From the NCBI RefSeq assembly GCF_018613805.1, contig NZ_JAGGPL010000002.1, forward strand, positions 101,336 through 165,335: a stretch of DNA of 64,000 bases, written 5' to 3'. The notes beneath the pieces were generated by a model, which saw only the letters and a program-made list of their open reading frames with translations, did not search any database and had not been told where the DNA came from. The stretch is from Arthrobacter sp. ISL-48. Lineage in GTDB: Bacteria > Actinomycetota > Actinomycetes > Actinomycetales > Micrococcaceae. Made by a program: the position numbers and the translations under genes. Positions 56,101-63,499 of this stretch are shown here, in pieces (position 1 is the first letter of the stretch; each line of letters starts with the position of its first letter).

Positions 56101-56856
56101 GATGCATCGTCAGTGGAACTCTTTGGAGGTGACGGCACGGCCGCCATTACCTCGCTGATCTTTCCCGGACCGGACTCCACCGGGTTGTCATTCAGTGCCG
56201 AGGGCGGGAATGTCCGGCTGGTGACCGTCAAGGTCCATCAGTTGGCGGACACCTCCCGCCTGACCAGCGCACCGCCGTCGGCCGTTCTGCCGCCGGAAAC
56301 GGGCACCGCCCGGCACAACTTGGGCGCCTACGCCGTTGTGCCCGGCGGCCGGTGGGAGAGCTCGGGAGCGGGGCTGGCCGGATCATTCGACAAGGATTCA
56401 ACGGCACTGAGCGCCGGAACATACGCGAACGTGAAGGTTGAGGCGACGGTGCGGTTCGGCGGTGGGCCTTATGCGGGGGCCATGCTCAACGGTGACCTGG
56501 CGGCCGATCGCGGGTATGGCGGTGCAGGTTCGGTGCTGCTACGGGCTTCGGCTGACGGATCTACCGCCTACTACGTCAATCTGGATCCAAACCTGCGGTT
56601 GGCGCGAATTTTCAAGCTTGAGAACGGCTCCTTCAACCCGGCCACCAGCATCCTGGCCAGTGTCCCGCTGCTGCTTTCACACGCTGTCAGCTACAGGCTA
56701 GAGGCCCAGGCCGACGGCGACCGGCTCACCGTGACGCTGGATGGCACCAAACTGATCGACGTGCAGGACCCAGGCCCGGCTTCGGGCAGGGTGGGGTTGA
56801 ATGTCTTCGACGGGCGCGCTGCCTACCAGGACGTCAGGGTCACAGCCTTGTCCTGA
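53125..56856 (+). CDS. Large secreted multi-module GH32 levanase/fructanase
   Basis: A 1243-residue exported enzyme. Signal peptide (residues 1-37, ending AQAAG). Three related beta-sandwich modules precede the catalytic domain, each carrying a LLFRAAADGSGGYAV-type line (residues about 108, 268 and 437) and a fourth copy follows it (about 1133, SVLLRASADGSTAYYVNLDP). The GH32 domain runs from about 545 to 1080: nucleophile Asp565 in SSDPNG, stabiliser Asp687 in DFRDPK, acid/base Glu738 in LECPDFF. The sandwich repeats resemble LamG/DUF1080-type carbohydrate-binding folds and probably hold the polymer. It likely cuts levan (or inulin) outside the cell. Endo or exo action and linkage preference are not readable. 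Confidence 0.92.
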   Translation: MSKRLVAGIAAAALGLGTLSAGAVLAPAILAGPAQAAGQAPITLNSTTSPIPDAVALPNSGTWTRTAEGAYTAVVPPGENGAAMSEQLVSGTARYTAEVSVDPETPYGVGTLLFRAAADGSGGYAVALDPNLDRVRLFDLATGEDVVPSAAVPLDTGHQYSVDVHVDGPRIYVEVDGIERLDAVDQRYQSGHLGLLAYNGRIHFGQLSARSVEANVTGWTTSGAGWQASATGLRGTAATGANLRAVATGQIPQVTDFTADVQIHSAYAVGAVLFRSNAAGSAGYAAEVDPNAGRLRLYRIEDNTTLGTYNTAITVNGVYRLRVTADGGQLAVHWQTDFLDPDGYAPVITAQDAAHGSGHVGLRSFNGDSAFQGLTLKGLESSLQGWRSASGSWEPDVRGLRGAADGMPVGGEASRFIPAVASDVVVSLDLDVAAPATAAVVVRCNEDGSGGTELRIDPGAGTVVLRDRAAGTDLANSAVPPDSLAVGQLNRVQLTVRGTQATALINGIQALSGPAGTASGKGFGLLVSGGGAHFQNVRADDVAIYMNGLYQPGYHYSQNSGNSSDPNGLVYLDGEYHLFHQDRGRWAHAVSTDLLHWKQLPIALPHLAAGESWSGSAVVDATDASGLFGGGRGLVAFYTSFNHDAPNGNQSVRAAYSADHGRTWQLAQAPPVVENPGGPSGAWDFRDPKITWDAAAGTWIMVVAAGDHLRFYTSTNLLQWSFASTFGYGNWVRGGVLECPDFFELPVEGQPGVKRWVLWWSTGAVRSTNGSAAQYVTGTWNGTAFSPDSGPEQLLQADAGRDYYAAMSFFGAPDGRRIMLGWMSNWDYAFSAPTGRWNGQLSVPREMSLKEVPGAGLRLAQEPVRELASLRNSTWQATEVLVGPDSANPLAAVTGRSFELEAEVAIPSPGGASAFSFGLRKGSAGGASQETLVRYDGVAGTLGVDRSRSGREDFTRYFAGDPSDNSSTPWSSSTVAAAGGGTERRINVRVLVDASSVELFGGDGTAAITSLIFPGPDSTGLSFSAEGGNVRLVTVKVHQLADTSRLTSAPPSAVLPPETGTARHNLGAYAVVPGGRWESSGAGLAGSFDKDSTALSAGTYANVKVEATVRFGGGPYAGAMLNGDLAADRGYGGAGSVLLRASADGSTAYYVNLDPNLRLARIFKLENGSFNPATSILASVPLLLSHAVSYRLEAQADGDRLTVTLDGTKLIDVQDPGPASGRVGLNVFDGRAAYQDVRVTALS

Positions 56857-57029
56857 CCGGGGCATGTGTGACGCATGTTGAATGCGTAAGCGCCGCCGCC
56901 GGCCATTAAGAGGGATGCTTGGTTAGGCAAAATCCCGGTAGCCAGAACGTGAATATTCTCACTAAATCAGATTTAAACTGCAACATTTGACGATCTGCAA
57001 GCCCTTATGGCACGCGCGCGCAATCAGAA

Positions 57030-57045
57030 ATGTAAGCGCTTGCAT
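57030..57045. promoter_or_regulatory. LacI/CcpA-type operator upstream of levansucrase
   Basis: ATGTAAGCGCTTGCAT is a near-perfect palindrome of the classic TGNAAGCGCTTNCA form bound by LacI/CcpA-family repressors. Its core AAGCGCTT differs from the AACGCGCGTT sites at 44.35 kb, so the levansucrase gene probably answers to a different regulator, perhaps global sugar control. Confidence 0.75.
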
Positions 57046-57179
57046 TTGTTATCGCTCACATAGTTTTTGGCCTCCGGAAACACGGTTTGATATGCCCTCG
57101 CCAAGCCACTTAGCGTAGAAGACGGCCAGGATCACGATTCTCCTGTGCCACCTCGTTGGCCCTACCCAAGCCCGCGTTT

Positions 57180-57191
57180 CCCCCCCCCCCC
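57180..57191. repeat. Homopolymer of twelve C in the levansucrase leader
   Basis: Twelve consecutive C lie 115-126 bases upstream of the levansucrase ATG, the longest homopolymer I noticed in the window. It lies in the untranslated leader and could slip during replication. A sequencing artefact is also possible. Confidence 0.9.
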
Positions 57192-57305
57192 GACACGATG
57201 GCGTCCTCGATGACGCCTGTGGTGTTGTCGGGTCGCCGGAGTATCGGGAACCAGGGCACCTGCCCGTCTTCCACGAATAGTTTCAACTCCGCGAGAAGAG
57301 CAAAC

Positions 57306-58901
57306 ATGCACAAGCACCCCAATTCACCCCGGTTGCTGCGGTGGCGCCCTGCCGCCGCAGCACTGGCGGCGGCCATTGCGGCCTCGGCCTTCCTGGCCGT
57401 TCCGTCGGCGCAGGCCAACGAACCGTCGGATCCGCCGACCACGCAGCAGATGCCGGCTCCGACTCCCGGTTTCCCGCTCCCCACCCAGCACACGCAGCAG
57501 GCGTATGACCCGGCGTCGGACTTCACCTCAAAGTGGACCCGCGCGGACGCCAAGCAGATCATGGCCCAAAGCGATTCCACCGTGACTCCCGGCCAGAACT
57601 CCATGAGCCCCGACGTCACCATGCCGGAAATCCCCCAGGATTTCCCCGCCATGAACGACGACGTTTGGGTCTGGGACACCTGGTCCCTCACGGACGAAAA
57701 CGCCAACCAGATCAGCTACAAGGGCTACGACGTCATCTTCTCCCTGGTGGCGGACCGCCATGCCGGCTATGGCTTCGACCAGCGCCACTGGAACGCACGC
57801 ATCGGCTACTTCTTCCGCAAGACCAACGCTGATCCTGCCAAGGACAAGTGGAACTACGGCGGACACCTGTTCCTGGACAACACGTCCATCGGGAACACCG
57901 AGTGGTCAGGCTCCACCCGCCTGATGCAGGGCAACCACGTCAACGTCTTCTACACGGCTACCACTTTCTACGATGTGGCTGAGCGCAATGCCGGCGGCGG
58001 CGGAATCGCCCCGGATGCTGCCATCGCCAAGGCGCTGGGCAACATCCACGCAGACCAGAACGGCGTCACGTTCGACGGCTTCGAGCACACCAAACTGCTT
58101 GAACCGGACGGCAAGATGTACCAGAACAAGGCGCAGAACCCGGGCTTCGCCTTCCGCGATCCTTACACCTTCGCCGACCCGGCACACCCCGGAAAGACAT
58201 TCATGGTCTTTGAAGGCAACACCGGCGGCACCCGCGGCGAATACAAGTGCAAGCAGGAGGACTTGGGCTACCGGCCGGGCGATCCGAACGCCGAGAGCCT
58301 TTCCCAGGTCAACAGCACCGGCTCCTGGTACCAGACGGCCAACGTGGGACTTGCCGTGGCGGACAACAAGGACCTCACCAAGTGGTCCTTCCTGCCTCCG
58401 GTCCTTTCCGCCAACTGCGTCAACGACCAGACTGAGCGTCCGCAGATCTTCATCCAGAACGAAGGCGGCAAGAACAAGTACTACCTGTTCACGATCAGCC
58501 ACCAGTTCACTTACGCGGATGGCATGCGGGGTCCCGACGGCGTCTATGGCTTTGTGGGCAACGGTGTCCGTTCCGACTACCAGCCGATGAACAACAGCGG
58601 CCTGACCCTGGGATCCCCCACCGATCTGAACATGCAGGCCAATGCGCCTGAAGGGCCGGATCCCCGCCAGAACGGCCGGCAGTTCCAGGCGTACTCGCAC
58701 TACGTGCAGCCGGGCGGCCTGGTGCAGTCCTTCATCGACAACGTGAACGGCGTCCGCGGCGGGTCCCTGTCACCCACCGTAAAGATCAACTTCCGCAACG
58801 GCGTCTCGACGGTTGACCGTTCCTTCGGCCAGAACGGCCTTGGCCCGTTCGGCTACCTGCCCACCAACGTCCGCGTCGGCGGCGAGGGTCTGTACAAGTA
58901 G
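57306..58901 (+). CDS. sacB: Secreted GH68 levansucrase
   Basis: A 531-residue exported fructosyltransferase. Signal peptide residues 1-38 (LAAAIAASAFLAVPSAQAN). GH68 motifs: nucleophile Asp124 in VWVWDTWSL, the EWSGSTRLM sugar-binding block, stabiliser Asp285 in AFRDPYTF, acid/base Glu377 in QTERPQIF, and the GGTRGEYKC region. It transfers fructose from sucrose onto a growing beta-2,6-fructan (levan) and releases glucose. The ATG has GAGAAGAG upstream; an open frame from 57156 is ignored because it removes the signal peptide from the N-terminus. It lies between two secreted GH32 enzymes that can degrade its product. Inulosucrase cannot be excluded. Confidence 0.94.
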   Translation: MHKHPNSPRLLRWRPAAAALAAAIAASAFLAVPSAQANEPSDPPTTQQMPAPTPGFPLPTQHTQQAYDPASDFTSKWTRADAKQIMAQSDSTVTPGQNSMSPDVTMPEIPQDFPAMNDDVWVWDTWSLTDENANQISYKGYDVIFSLVADRHAGYGFDQRHWNARIGYFFRKTNADPAKDKWNYGGHLFLDNTSIGNTEWSGSTRLMQGNHVNVFYTATTFYDVAERNAGGGGIAPDAAIAKALGNIHADQNGVTFDGFEHTKLLEPDGKMYQNKAQNPGFAFRDPYTFADPAHPGKTFMVFEGNTGGTRGEYKCKQEDLGYRPGDPNAESLSQVNSTGSWYQTANVGLAVADNKDLTKWSFLPPVLSANCVNDQTERPQIFIQNEGGKNKYYLFTISHQFTYADGMRGPDGVYGFVGNGVRSDYQPMNNSGLTLGSPTDLNMQANAPEGPDPRQNGRQFQAYSHYVQPGGLVQSFIDNVNGVRGGSLSPTVKINFRNGVSTVDRSFGQNGLGPFGYLPTNVRVGGEGLYK

Positions 58902-58954
58902 CAAGCGGCCTCAAGCAGGCAGCGCGGCTCCGTCCCCGGAGCTGCCAGCAGTAA

Positions 58955-58992
58955 GCGGGGGCGTCCGTGGCATTCACGGGCGTCCCCGCCTT
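58955..58992 (+). terminator. Probable terminator after the levansucrase gene
   Basis: GCGGGG-GCG-TCCGTG pairs with CACGG-GCG-TCCCCGC around the loop GCATT, followed by TTCAAATTT. An upstream mini-hairpin GGCTCCG/CGGAGC lies at 58926-58942. The downstream GH32 gene starts 18 bases after the stem, so this may be a partial terminator. Confidence 0.6.
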
Positions 58993-59010
58993 CAAATTTA
59001 AGGATCCCCC

Positions 59011-60729
59011 ATGTTCTTCTCCGCCGCTCCCCGGCCATACAGCTGCGGCCCGGACAAGCGCAGGCCGCGCAGACCGGTGCTGTCCGCCGTCGTCGCCCTG
59101 CTTCTGGCGGTGATCGGCGCCGGCTGCACCCCGGCCAAGGAGACCCCGGACGCCCCTGACCGCTCATCCGCAAGCCCTGGCCCGGGTGCCCCGTCGCCGT
59201 CGGCCAGCGAACCATGGCGGCCGGCCGCGCACCTGACGACGTCCAGAAACTGGATGAACGACCCCAACGGCCTGGTGTACGAAAACGGGACGTACCACGC
59301 CTTTTACCAGTACAACCCCAAGGGCAACGACTGGGGCAACATGTCCTGGGGCCATTCCACCAGCACCGATCTGGTGCACTGGACGGAGGAGCCCGTCGCC
59401 ATGGAAGCTACGGACATGGAGGAAATCTTCTCCGGTTCCATCGTGATGGACACGGAAGACAGGTCCGGGCTGGGCAGTAAGGAGGCGCCCGCCATGGTGG
59501 CCCTTTATACCAGCGCCTACAAGGACAACGCCCCGCTCCCGAAGGGTTCGCAGGCCCAGTCGCTCGCGTACAGCCTGGACCACGGTCACACCTGGAAGAA
59601 GCACCAGGGCAACCCCGTGGTGAACCTTGAACCGGCCTCACCGAACTTCCGTGACCCCAAGGTCACCTGGTACGAGCCGGGCCAATACTGGGTCATGACC
59701 ACTGTTGTAGCGGACGCGCATGTGGTGAAGCTCTATAAGTCCACCGACCTCCTGCACTGGGATTTCCTCAGCGACTTTTCCGGCGTGGGGGCACAAGGAG
59801 GGCTGTGGGAGATGCCCGAACTCCTGGAAGTCCCGGTAGAGGGGACAAATGAGCGGCGCTGGGTCATGCTCCTCAGCATCAATCCCGGTGGGATCGCGGG
59901 CGGCTCCGGGATGCAGTACTTCTCCGGCGATTTCGACGGCGTGACTTTCCGTGCGGAGGGAGCGGCCGGTCCGGAGGCTCCGCTCCAGGACCACCAATGG
60001 GTGGATTACGGCGCCGACTTTTACGCGGCCACCACCATTTCCGGTGCCCCCGGCGGCAAGCCCGTCCTTTTCGGCTGGATGGGAAACTGGGACTACGCCC
60101 AAAAGATCCCCACCACTCCGTGGCGTGGCACCATGGCTGTTCCCCGCGAACTGACGCTCTCCAGCAACACTTCCATCACCAGCGCCGACGGCGGCAGGGC
60201 GGCCTTGCGCTCGTCCATCGCCGCCGTTCCGGCGGCTGAGCTGTCAGGCGGACGTCCCTACGAGCAGCGCATGCAGCTCAACGATGGCAGCCAGCCACTG
60301 GGACAGGATTTCTCGTCCCGCTCCCAGCTCCTGGACGTCGAGCTCACACCGGACACCGCGACGGAAGCCGGCATCGTGCTGCGGGGTGCAGAGAGCCCTT
60401 CAGCTGATGGTTCGGCAGAAGGCCAGCAGGGCCTGAGGATCAGCTACCGAGCGCAGTCGGGCAGCCTCACCATTGACCGGTCCGCGGCAGGGACCTCCAA
60501 TTTTTCGGACAAGTTCAGCCCCTACCAGCAGGTGAGTGTGCCGCTGACGGATGGAAAACTCAAGTTGCGCATCTTGCTGGATTCATCATCAGTGGAGGTG
60601 TTCGCACCAGACAGCGGCACTGTCATTACGGACCTGTTTCTCCCCGCATGGGCCGATACGGGCGCCTCGGTGTTCAGCGAGGGCGGAAATGCCCGGTTCA
60701 CTGTGACCGGGCGGAATATCCCTGGCTGA
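59011..60729 (+). CDS. GH32 lipoprotein (cell-bound levanase/fructosidase)
   Basis: A 572-residue lipoprotein. After a basic N-terminus, the span VVALLLAVIGAGC ends at the lipobox Cys, so the enzyme is held on the outer face of the membrane. GH32 motifs: nucleophile Asp84 in NWMNDPNG, stabiliser Asp215 in NFRDPKVTW, acid/base Glu267 in LWEMPELL (Met in place of the common Cys). The C-terminal sandwich has LRILLDSSSVEVFAPDSG. AAGGA lies seven bases upstream of the ATG. It probably trims levan chains at the cell surface before import. It follows levansucrase in the same direction. Confidence 0.93.
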   Translation: MFFSAAPRPYSCGPDKRRPRRPVLSAVVALLLAVIGAGCTPAKETPDAPDRSSASPGPGAPSPSASEPWRPAAHLTTSRNWMNDPNGLVYENGTYHAFYQYNPKGNDWGNMSWGHSTSTDLVHWTEEPVAMEATDMEEIFSGSIVMDTEDRSGLGSKEAPAMVALYTSAYKDNAPLPKGSQAQSLAYSLDHGHTWKKHQGNPVVNLEPASPNFRDPKVTWYEPGQYWVMTTVVADAHVVKLYKSTDLLHWDFLSDFSGVGAQGGLWEMPELLEVPVEGTNERRWVMLLSINPGGIAGGSGMQYFSGDFDGVTFRAEGAAGPEAPLQDHQWVDYGADFYAATTISGAPGGKPVLFGWMGNWDYAQKIPTTPWRGTMAVPRELTLSSNTSITSADGGRAALRSSIAAVPAAELSGGRPYEQRMQLNDGSQPLGQDFSSRSQLLDVELTPDTATEAGIVLRGAESPSADGSAEGQQGLRISYRAQSGSLTIDRSAAGTSNFSDKFSPYQQVSVPLTDGKLKLRILLDSSSVEVFAPDSGTVITDLFLPAWADTGASVFSEGGNARFTVTGRNIPG

Positions 60730-60799
60730 CTGCCCTCGATTCCAGCGCGTTGTTACAGGCAGGCGATAGGGTTGGGATCAACAGAAGGGGGAGTGCCAG

Positions 60800-61276
60800 A
60801 TGGAATACCAGGACCCACAACCCGATCCGGGTGCCCGTAACCACATTGCCGCCTATCAGGCAGAGTTGCCGGTTCCAGGGCAGGGCCGGACAGTCATCTC
60901 TGAAGCTGCTGTGGCCAAGGTTGCGGGCATCGCGGCCCGGGCGGTGCCAGGAGTCCACTCCCTGGGCACCGGTTCTTCCCGCACCCTCGGAGCCATCAGG
61001 GACGCGGTAGGCAGTTCCGAGCATGCCGCAGGGGTGCACGCCGAGGTCGGGGAGACCCAAGTGGCCGTGGACATCAATCTGGTGGCCACGTACGGCACTC
61101 CCCTCCATTCCCTGGCAGACCAGGTCAGAGCCGCTGTTTTCCGGGCGGTCGAGGAGCTCGTTGGCCTTCAGGTCATCGAGGTTAACGTTGAAATCACCGA
61201 TGTATACGTGGCGCCGCCAGTGAAGCACACCGTTGTGGGCGCCGGGGGCACCAGCGAAAGGGAAGGATTGCTGTGA
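60800..61276 (+). CDS. Asp23/Gls24 family envelope stress protein
   Basis: A 158-residue protein: ISEAAVAKVAGIAARAVPGV, then VAVDINLVATYGTPLHSLAD and VIEVNVEITDVYV, the standard alternating helix/strand pattern of Asp23. AAGGGGGAG precedes the ATG. First of five tightly overlapping genes. Asp23 proteins in firmicutes sit under the membrane and respond to cell-wall stress; the actinobacterial clusters are less studied. Confidence 0.92.
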   Translation: MEYQDPQPDPGARNHIAAYQAELPVPGQGRTVISEAAVAKVAGIAARAVPGVHSLGTGSSRTLGAIRDAVGSSEHAAGVHAEVGETQVAVDINLVATYGTPLHSLADQVRAAVFRAVEELVGLQVIEVNVEITDVYVAPPVKHTVVGAGGTSEREGLL

Positions 61277-61464
61277 ACCTGACCGTAGTGGGAATCGCCG
61301 TGGGCGCCTTTGTGGCCTTTATGTCCTTCCAGTTCGGGCTCTGGGCCTTCCTGGGATCACTTCTTTTCATGGCCATCGGTGCAATGCTGGGCCGTGCTGC
61401 TGAAGGGAAACTGGACCTTCGCGGCGTCCTGGACGCCATCATCGGTAGGCGCTCCTCCTCATGA
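61273..61464 (+). CDS. Small DUF2273-like membrane protein
   Basis: A 63-residue protein starting with GTG (VNLTVVGIAVGAFVAFMSFQ) with two short hydrophobic spans (FGLWAFLGSLLFMAIGAMLG) and a basic C-terminus. DUF2273-type small membrane proteins regularly accompany Asp23 genes and may tether them to the membrane. It overlaps both neighbours by four bases. Confidence 0.85.
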   Translation: MNLTVVGIAVGAFVAFMSFQFGLWAFLGSLLFMAIGAMLGRAAEGKLDLRGVLDAIIGRRSSS

Positions 61465-61841
61465 GCTCGCCTGCACCGGCCCTGCGGGGGAGGGTACTGA
61501 GCGGCCACAACCGTATCAGCACACAGGCCCTCACCAGCCTTGCCAAGGCGGCGGCGGCCGAGGCGTTGGGCGTTGAAGCCCAGGATGTCCGGGCCGACTG
61601 GTCGGACGACGACGGCCTGCTGGCACTGTCCCTCGTGGCGCCGATCAAAACTCCCTCTCTGAAGGCAGTGGCGCGGGACGCCAGCCGCGTGGCGGCGATC
61701 GGGGGATCGGTCTGGGACCGGACAGTTGCCGCTAAGGCCCAGATCCTCGCGACGGTTTCCACCCTCAGCGGTGCCAACCTCAGCAGGGTGGACATCCGGA
61801 TCAGCGGTGTCAGGATCAGCGAAGGAGGCAGAGTGCAGTGA
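61461..61841 (+). CDS. Asp23/Gls24-like protein, second copy
   Basis: A 126-residue soluble protein with helix LTSLAKAAAAEALGVEAQDV and strands LLALSLVAPIK and LSRVDIRISGVRISEGG. It keeps the Asp23 fold outline but is shorter and more divergent than the first copy. Overlaps both neighbours by four bases, so it belongs to the same polycistronic mRNA. Confidence 0.75.
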   Translation: MSSPAPALRGRVLSGHNRISTQALTSLAKAAAAEALGVEAQDVRADWSDDDGLLALSLVAPIKTPSLKAVARDASRVAAIGGSVWDRTVAAKAQILATVSTLSGANLSRVDIRISGVRISEGGRVQ

Positions 61842-62512
61842 GCAGTGCACCAGTGGGCAAACGTTCAGCGGCCAACGGACCGGACATGCGCAGGATTATT
61901 TACCGGGAGACCCACTCCCCGCGTGCCGCCGTCGCGACGGTGGCGGCCGTCCTTGTCATGGTGTTGGCAGCTTATGGACTCCTGGAAGCGGGCGTGCACG
62001 CCATTGGCCAGCCCGCCTGGCTGATCGAGCCCCAGGTGGCAGCCGAACGCATGGCGGCGCTGCCCAGCGGAATATCCCCTGTCCTGCTAGGGGTCATCGG
62101 AGCTGTGCTGGCCATGGCCGGGCTCTTTTTTGTTCTTAATGCGGTCCTTCCCGGCCGGCGTGCCCGGCACCTGCTCAATGGCCAGTACGGGGGACAGGCA
62201 TCCGGAGCAGGCCCGGGAACAGAAGACCTACCGGCAGGGCCGGGAAACGGGCCCTCGGTAGTGGTGGACGATGAGGTCATCGCATCCGCACTGGCACGCA
62301 GTGCCCGGCTCGCCGCCAACGTCACGCCGGAGCAGGTCATGGTGGTGGTTTCCCAACGCCAGGTCATCGTGAATGTCCGTCCAACCTCAGGAGTGCCGGT
62401 GGACGAAACATCAGTGCTGGCCGCGGTCCAGGAAGAGCTCGACGAGATGGCTCTGATCCCCGCGCCGCAGGTTCGGATCAATGTGTCAACGTCCGGGGTG
62501 ATTGGCGCGTGA
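61838..62512 (+). CDS. DUF6286-like two-span membrane protein of the Asp23 operon
   Basis: A 224-residue protein starting with GTG. Two spans (VATVAAVLVMVLAAYGLLEA and VIGAVLAMAGLFFVLNAVLP) flank an external loop, followed by a cytoplasmic domain with two beta-alpha-beta-like stretches (VMVVVSQRQVIVNVRPTSG and IPAPQVRINVSTSG) that resemble an Asp23 half. Likely the membrane anchor of the complex. Family name is from memory and tentative. Confidence 0.75.
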   Translation: MSSAPVGKRSAANGPDMRRIIYRETHSPRAAVATVAAVLVMVLAAYGLLEAGVHAIGQPAWLIEPQVAAERMAALPSGISPVLLGVIGAVLAMAGLFFVLNAVLPGRRARHLLNGQYGGQASGAGPGTEDLPAGPGNGPSVVVDDEVIASALARSARLAANVTPEQVMVVVSQRQVIVNVRPTSGVPVDETSVLAAVQEELDEMALIPAPQVRINVSTSGVIGA

Positions 62513-63120
62513 ACAGCACCCCGACGCTCCTTAACCGCATACTGATCGGCATCCTGGGCGTCAAACTGCTGGCTGTGGGCCTGCTGCTGATGCTGCTGGC
62601 AACTGTTCCGGCCGTGGCCACCTGGTGGCATTCGTGGGCCGGTTCGGTCTGGAGGGGAATCAACCAGGCTTTCAACGACACGCGGTTCCCGGGCCGCCCC
62701 GAAAGCTGGCTTTGGATCGTGATAGCGGTTGCCCTGCTGGTGCTGATCGGGCTGATGGTGGCCTGGATCGCCCAGCAAGGGAAGGGCCGAAGCAACCTGC
62801 TGGTGGTGGAATATGACCCCGGCAGCGTGGACGGAGATGTCAGGATCGGTGGAGGCGTCGCTGAGCAGGCCCTCAAGCATGCCCTCGGCGAACGGCCTGA
62901 CCTGGCAGGGGCCACCGTGGTTACCTACGATGTCCACGGCCGTCCTGCCGTGAAGGTCAAGCTCCAGCCGCGGCAGGGGGTTGCGCCGCACCTCCTTGCG
63001 GCAGAGGTCGCCGCCTTGGTGACCGCATTGGACACGGTGCTGGGCAAAAGGACCCCCGTGCTGATCCATATCGGTGCCGGCGCCCGGACCCGGTTCAGCC
63101 GGGCCGAGCGTGTCCGCTGA
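62509..63120 (+). CDS. AmaP-like membrane protein of the Asp23 operon
   Basis: A 203-residue protein starting with GTG: span 1 (ILGVKLLAVGLLLMLLATVP), an outer loop, span 2 (LWIVIAVALLVLIGLMVAWI) and a cytoplasmic domain with Asp23-like VVTYDVHGRPAVKVKLQP. AmaP proteins anchor Asp23 to the membrane, and this layout fits. It is the last gene of the five-gene unit. Confidence 0.8.
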   Translation: MNSTPTLLNRILIGILGVKLLAVGLLLMLLATVPAVATWWHSWAGSVWRGINQAFNDTRFPGRPESWLWIVIAVALLVLIGLMVAWIAQQGKGRSNLLVVEYDPGSVDGDVRIGGGVAEQALKHALGERPDLAGATVVTYDVHGRPAVKVKLQPRQGVAPHLLAAEVAALVTALDTVLGKRTPVLIHIGAGARTRFSRAERVR

Positions 63121-63140
63121 CTGGTCCAACTGTCATTTTC

Positions 63141-63265
63141 CGAAGTCGTCTGCACAAACTGCCCCGAGATTACGGGAGTTGTGCAGTCGGGTATGGACAT
63201 CTGGGTGTTCGAAGTCCTCTGCACAAAGCGTCACTTTGGTCAGGAGTCGCCTGCACAAAACGTCA
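63141..63265. repeat. Cluster of short repeats AGTCnnCTGCACAAA
   Basis: Direct copies at 63141-63160 (CGAAGTCGTCTGCACAAACT), 63210-63229 (CGAAGTCCTCTGCACAAAGC) and 63242-63265 (starting AGGAGTCGCCTGCACAAAAC), and an inverted copy AGTTGTGCAGTCGG at 63177-63190. The 63149-63189 pair could form a hairpin. The second and third copies are also followed by CGTCA. No gene overlaps them. Confidence 0.75.
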
Positions 63266-63499
63266 GAGTACCAGCGGCTTAGCGGCGCCAAATTTAGCGG
63301 TAATGCCGTGCCGAAGCGATGTTTTCCTTCTGACGGCCCCAAACTAGACAGCGTCCCAGCGAGGGGATCGCTTTACGGGCACGGTGAAGATGACCTGGGC
63401 GTTCCCCTCGGTCATTCCCTGCGACGCCAAGTGAGAGCAGGTAGCTTCAACACCGGTGACCGGTTTCGGTCTGTTTTCCCCGGTGGAAGAATTTGCAGC

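Larger units (their letters stand above)
56857..57305. promoter_or_regulatory. 449-base regulatory gap before the levansucrase gene
   Basis: No gene is recognised. The region contains a small hairpin ACGCAT-GTTGA-ATGCGT (56871-56887) just after the GH32 gene, an AT-rich tract (about 56930-56990), a TTGACG at 56987-56992, the LacI-type operator at 57030-57045 and the C12 tract at 57180-57191. A minus-strand frame crosses it but has no support as a gene. The leader between operator and start is long (about 260 bases). Confidence 0.6.

Noticed and set aside
57110..57706. Minus-strand frame of 198 codons across the levansucrase leader and gene start
   Set aside because: Its C-terminal part reads plausibly but most of it is antisense to the signal peptide and GH68 domain, it has no ribosome binding site, and no family is recognisable.
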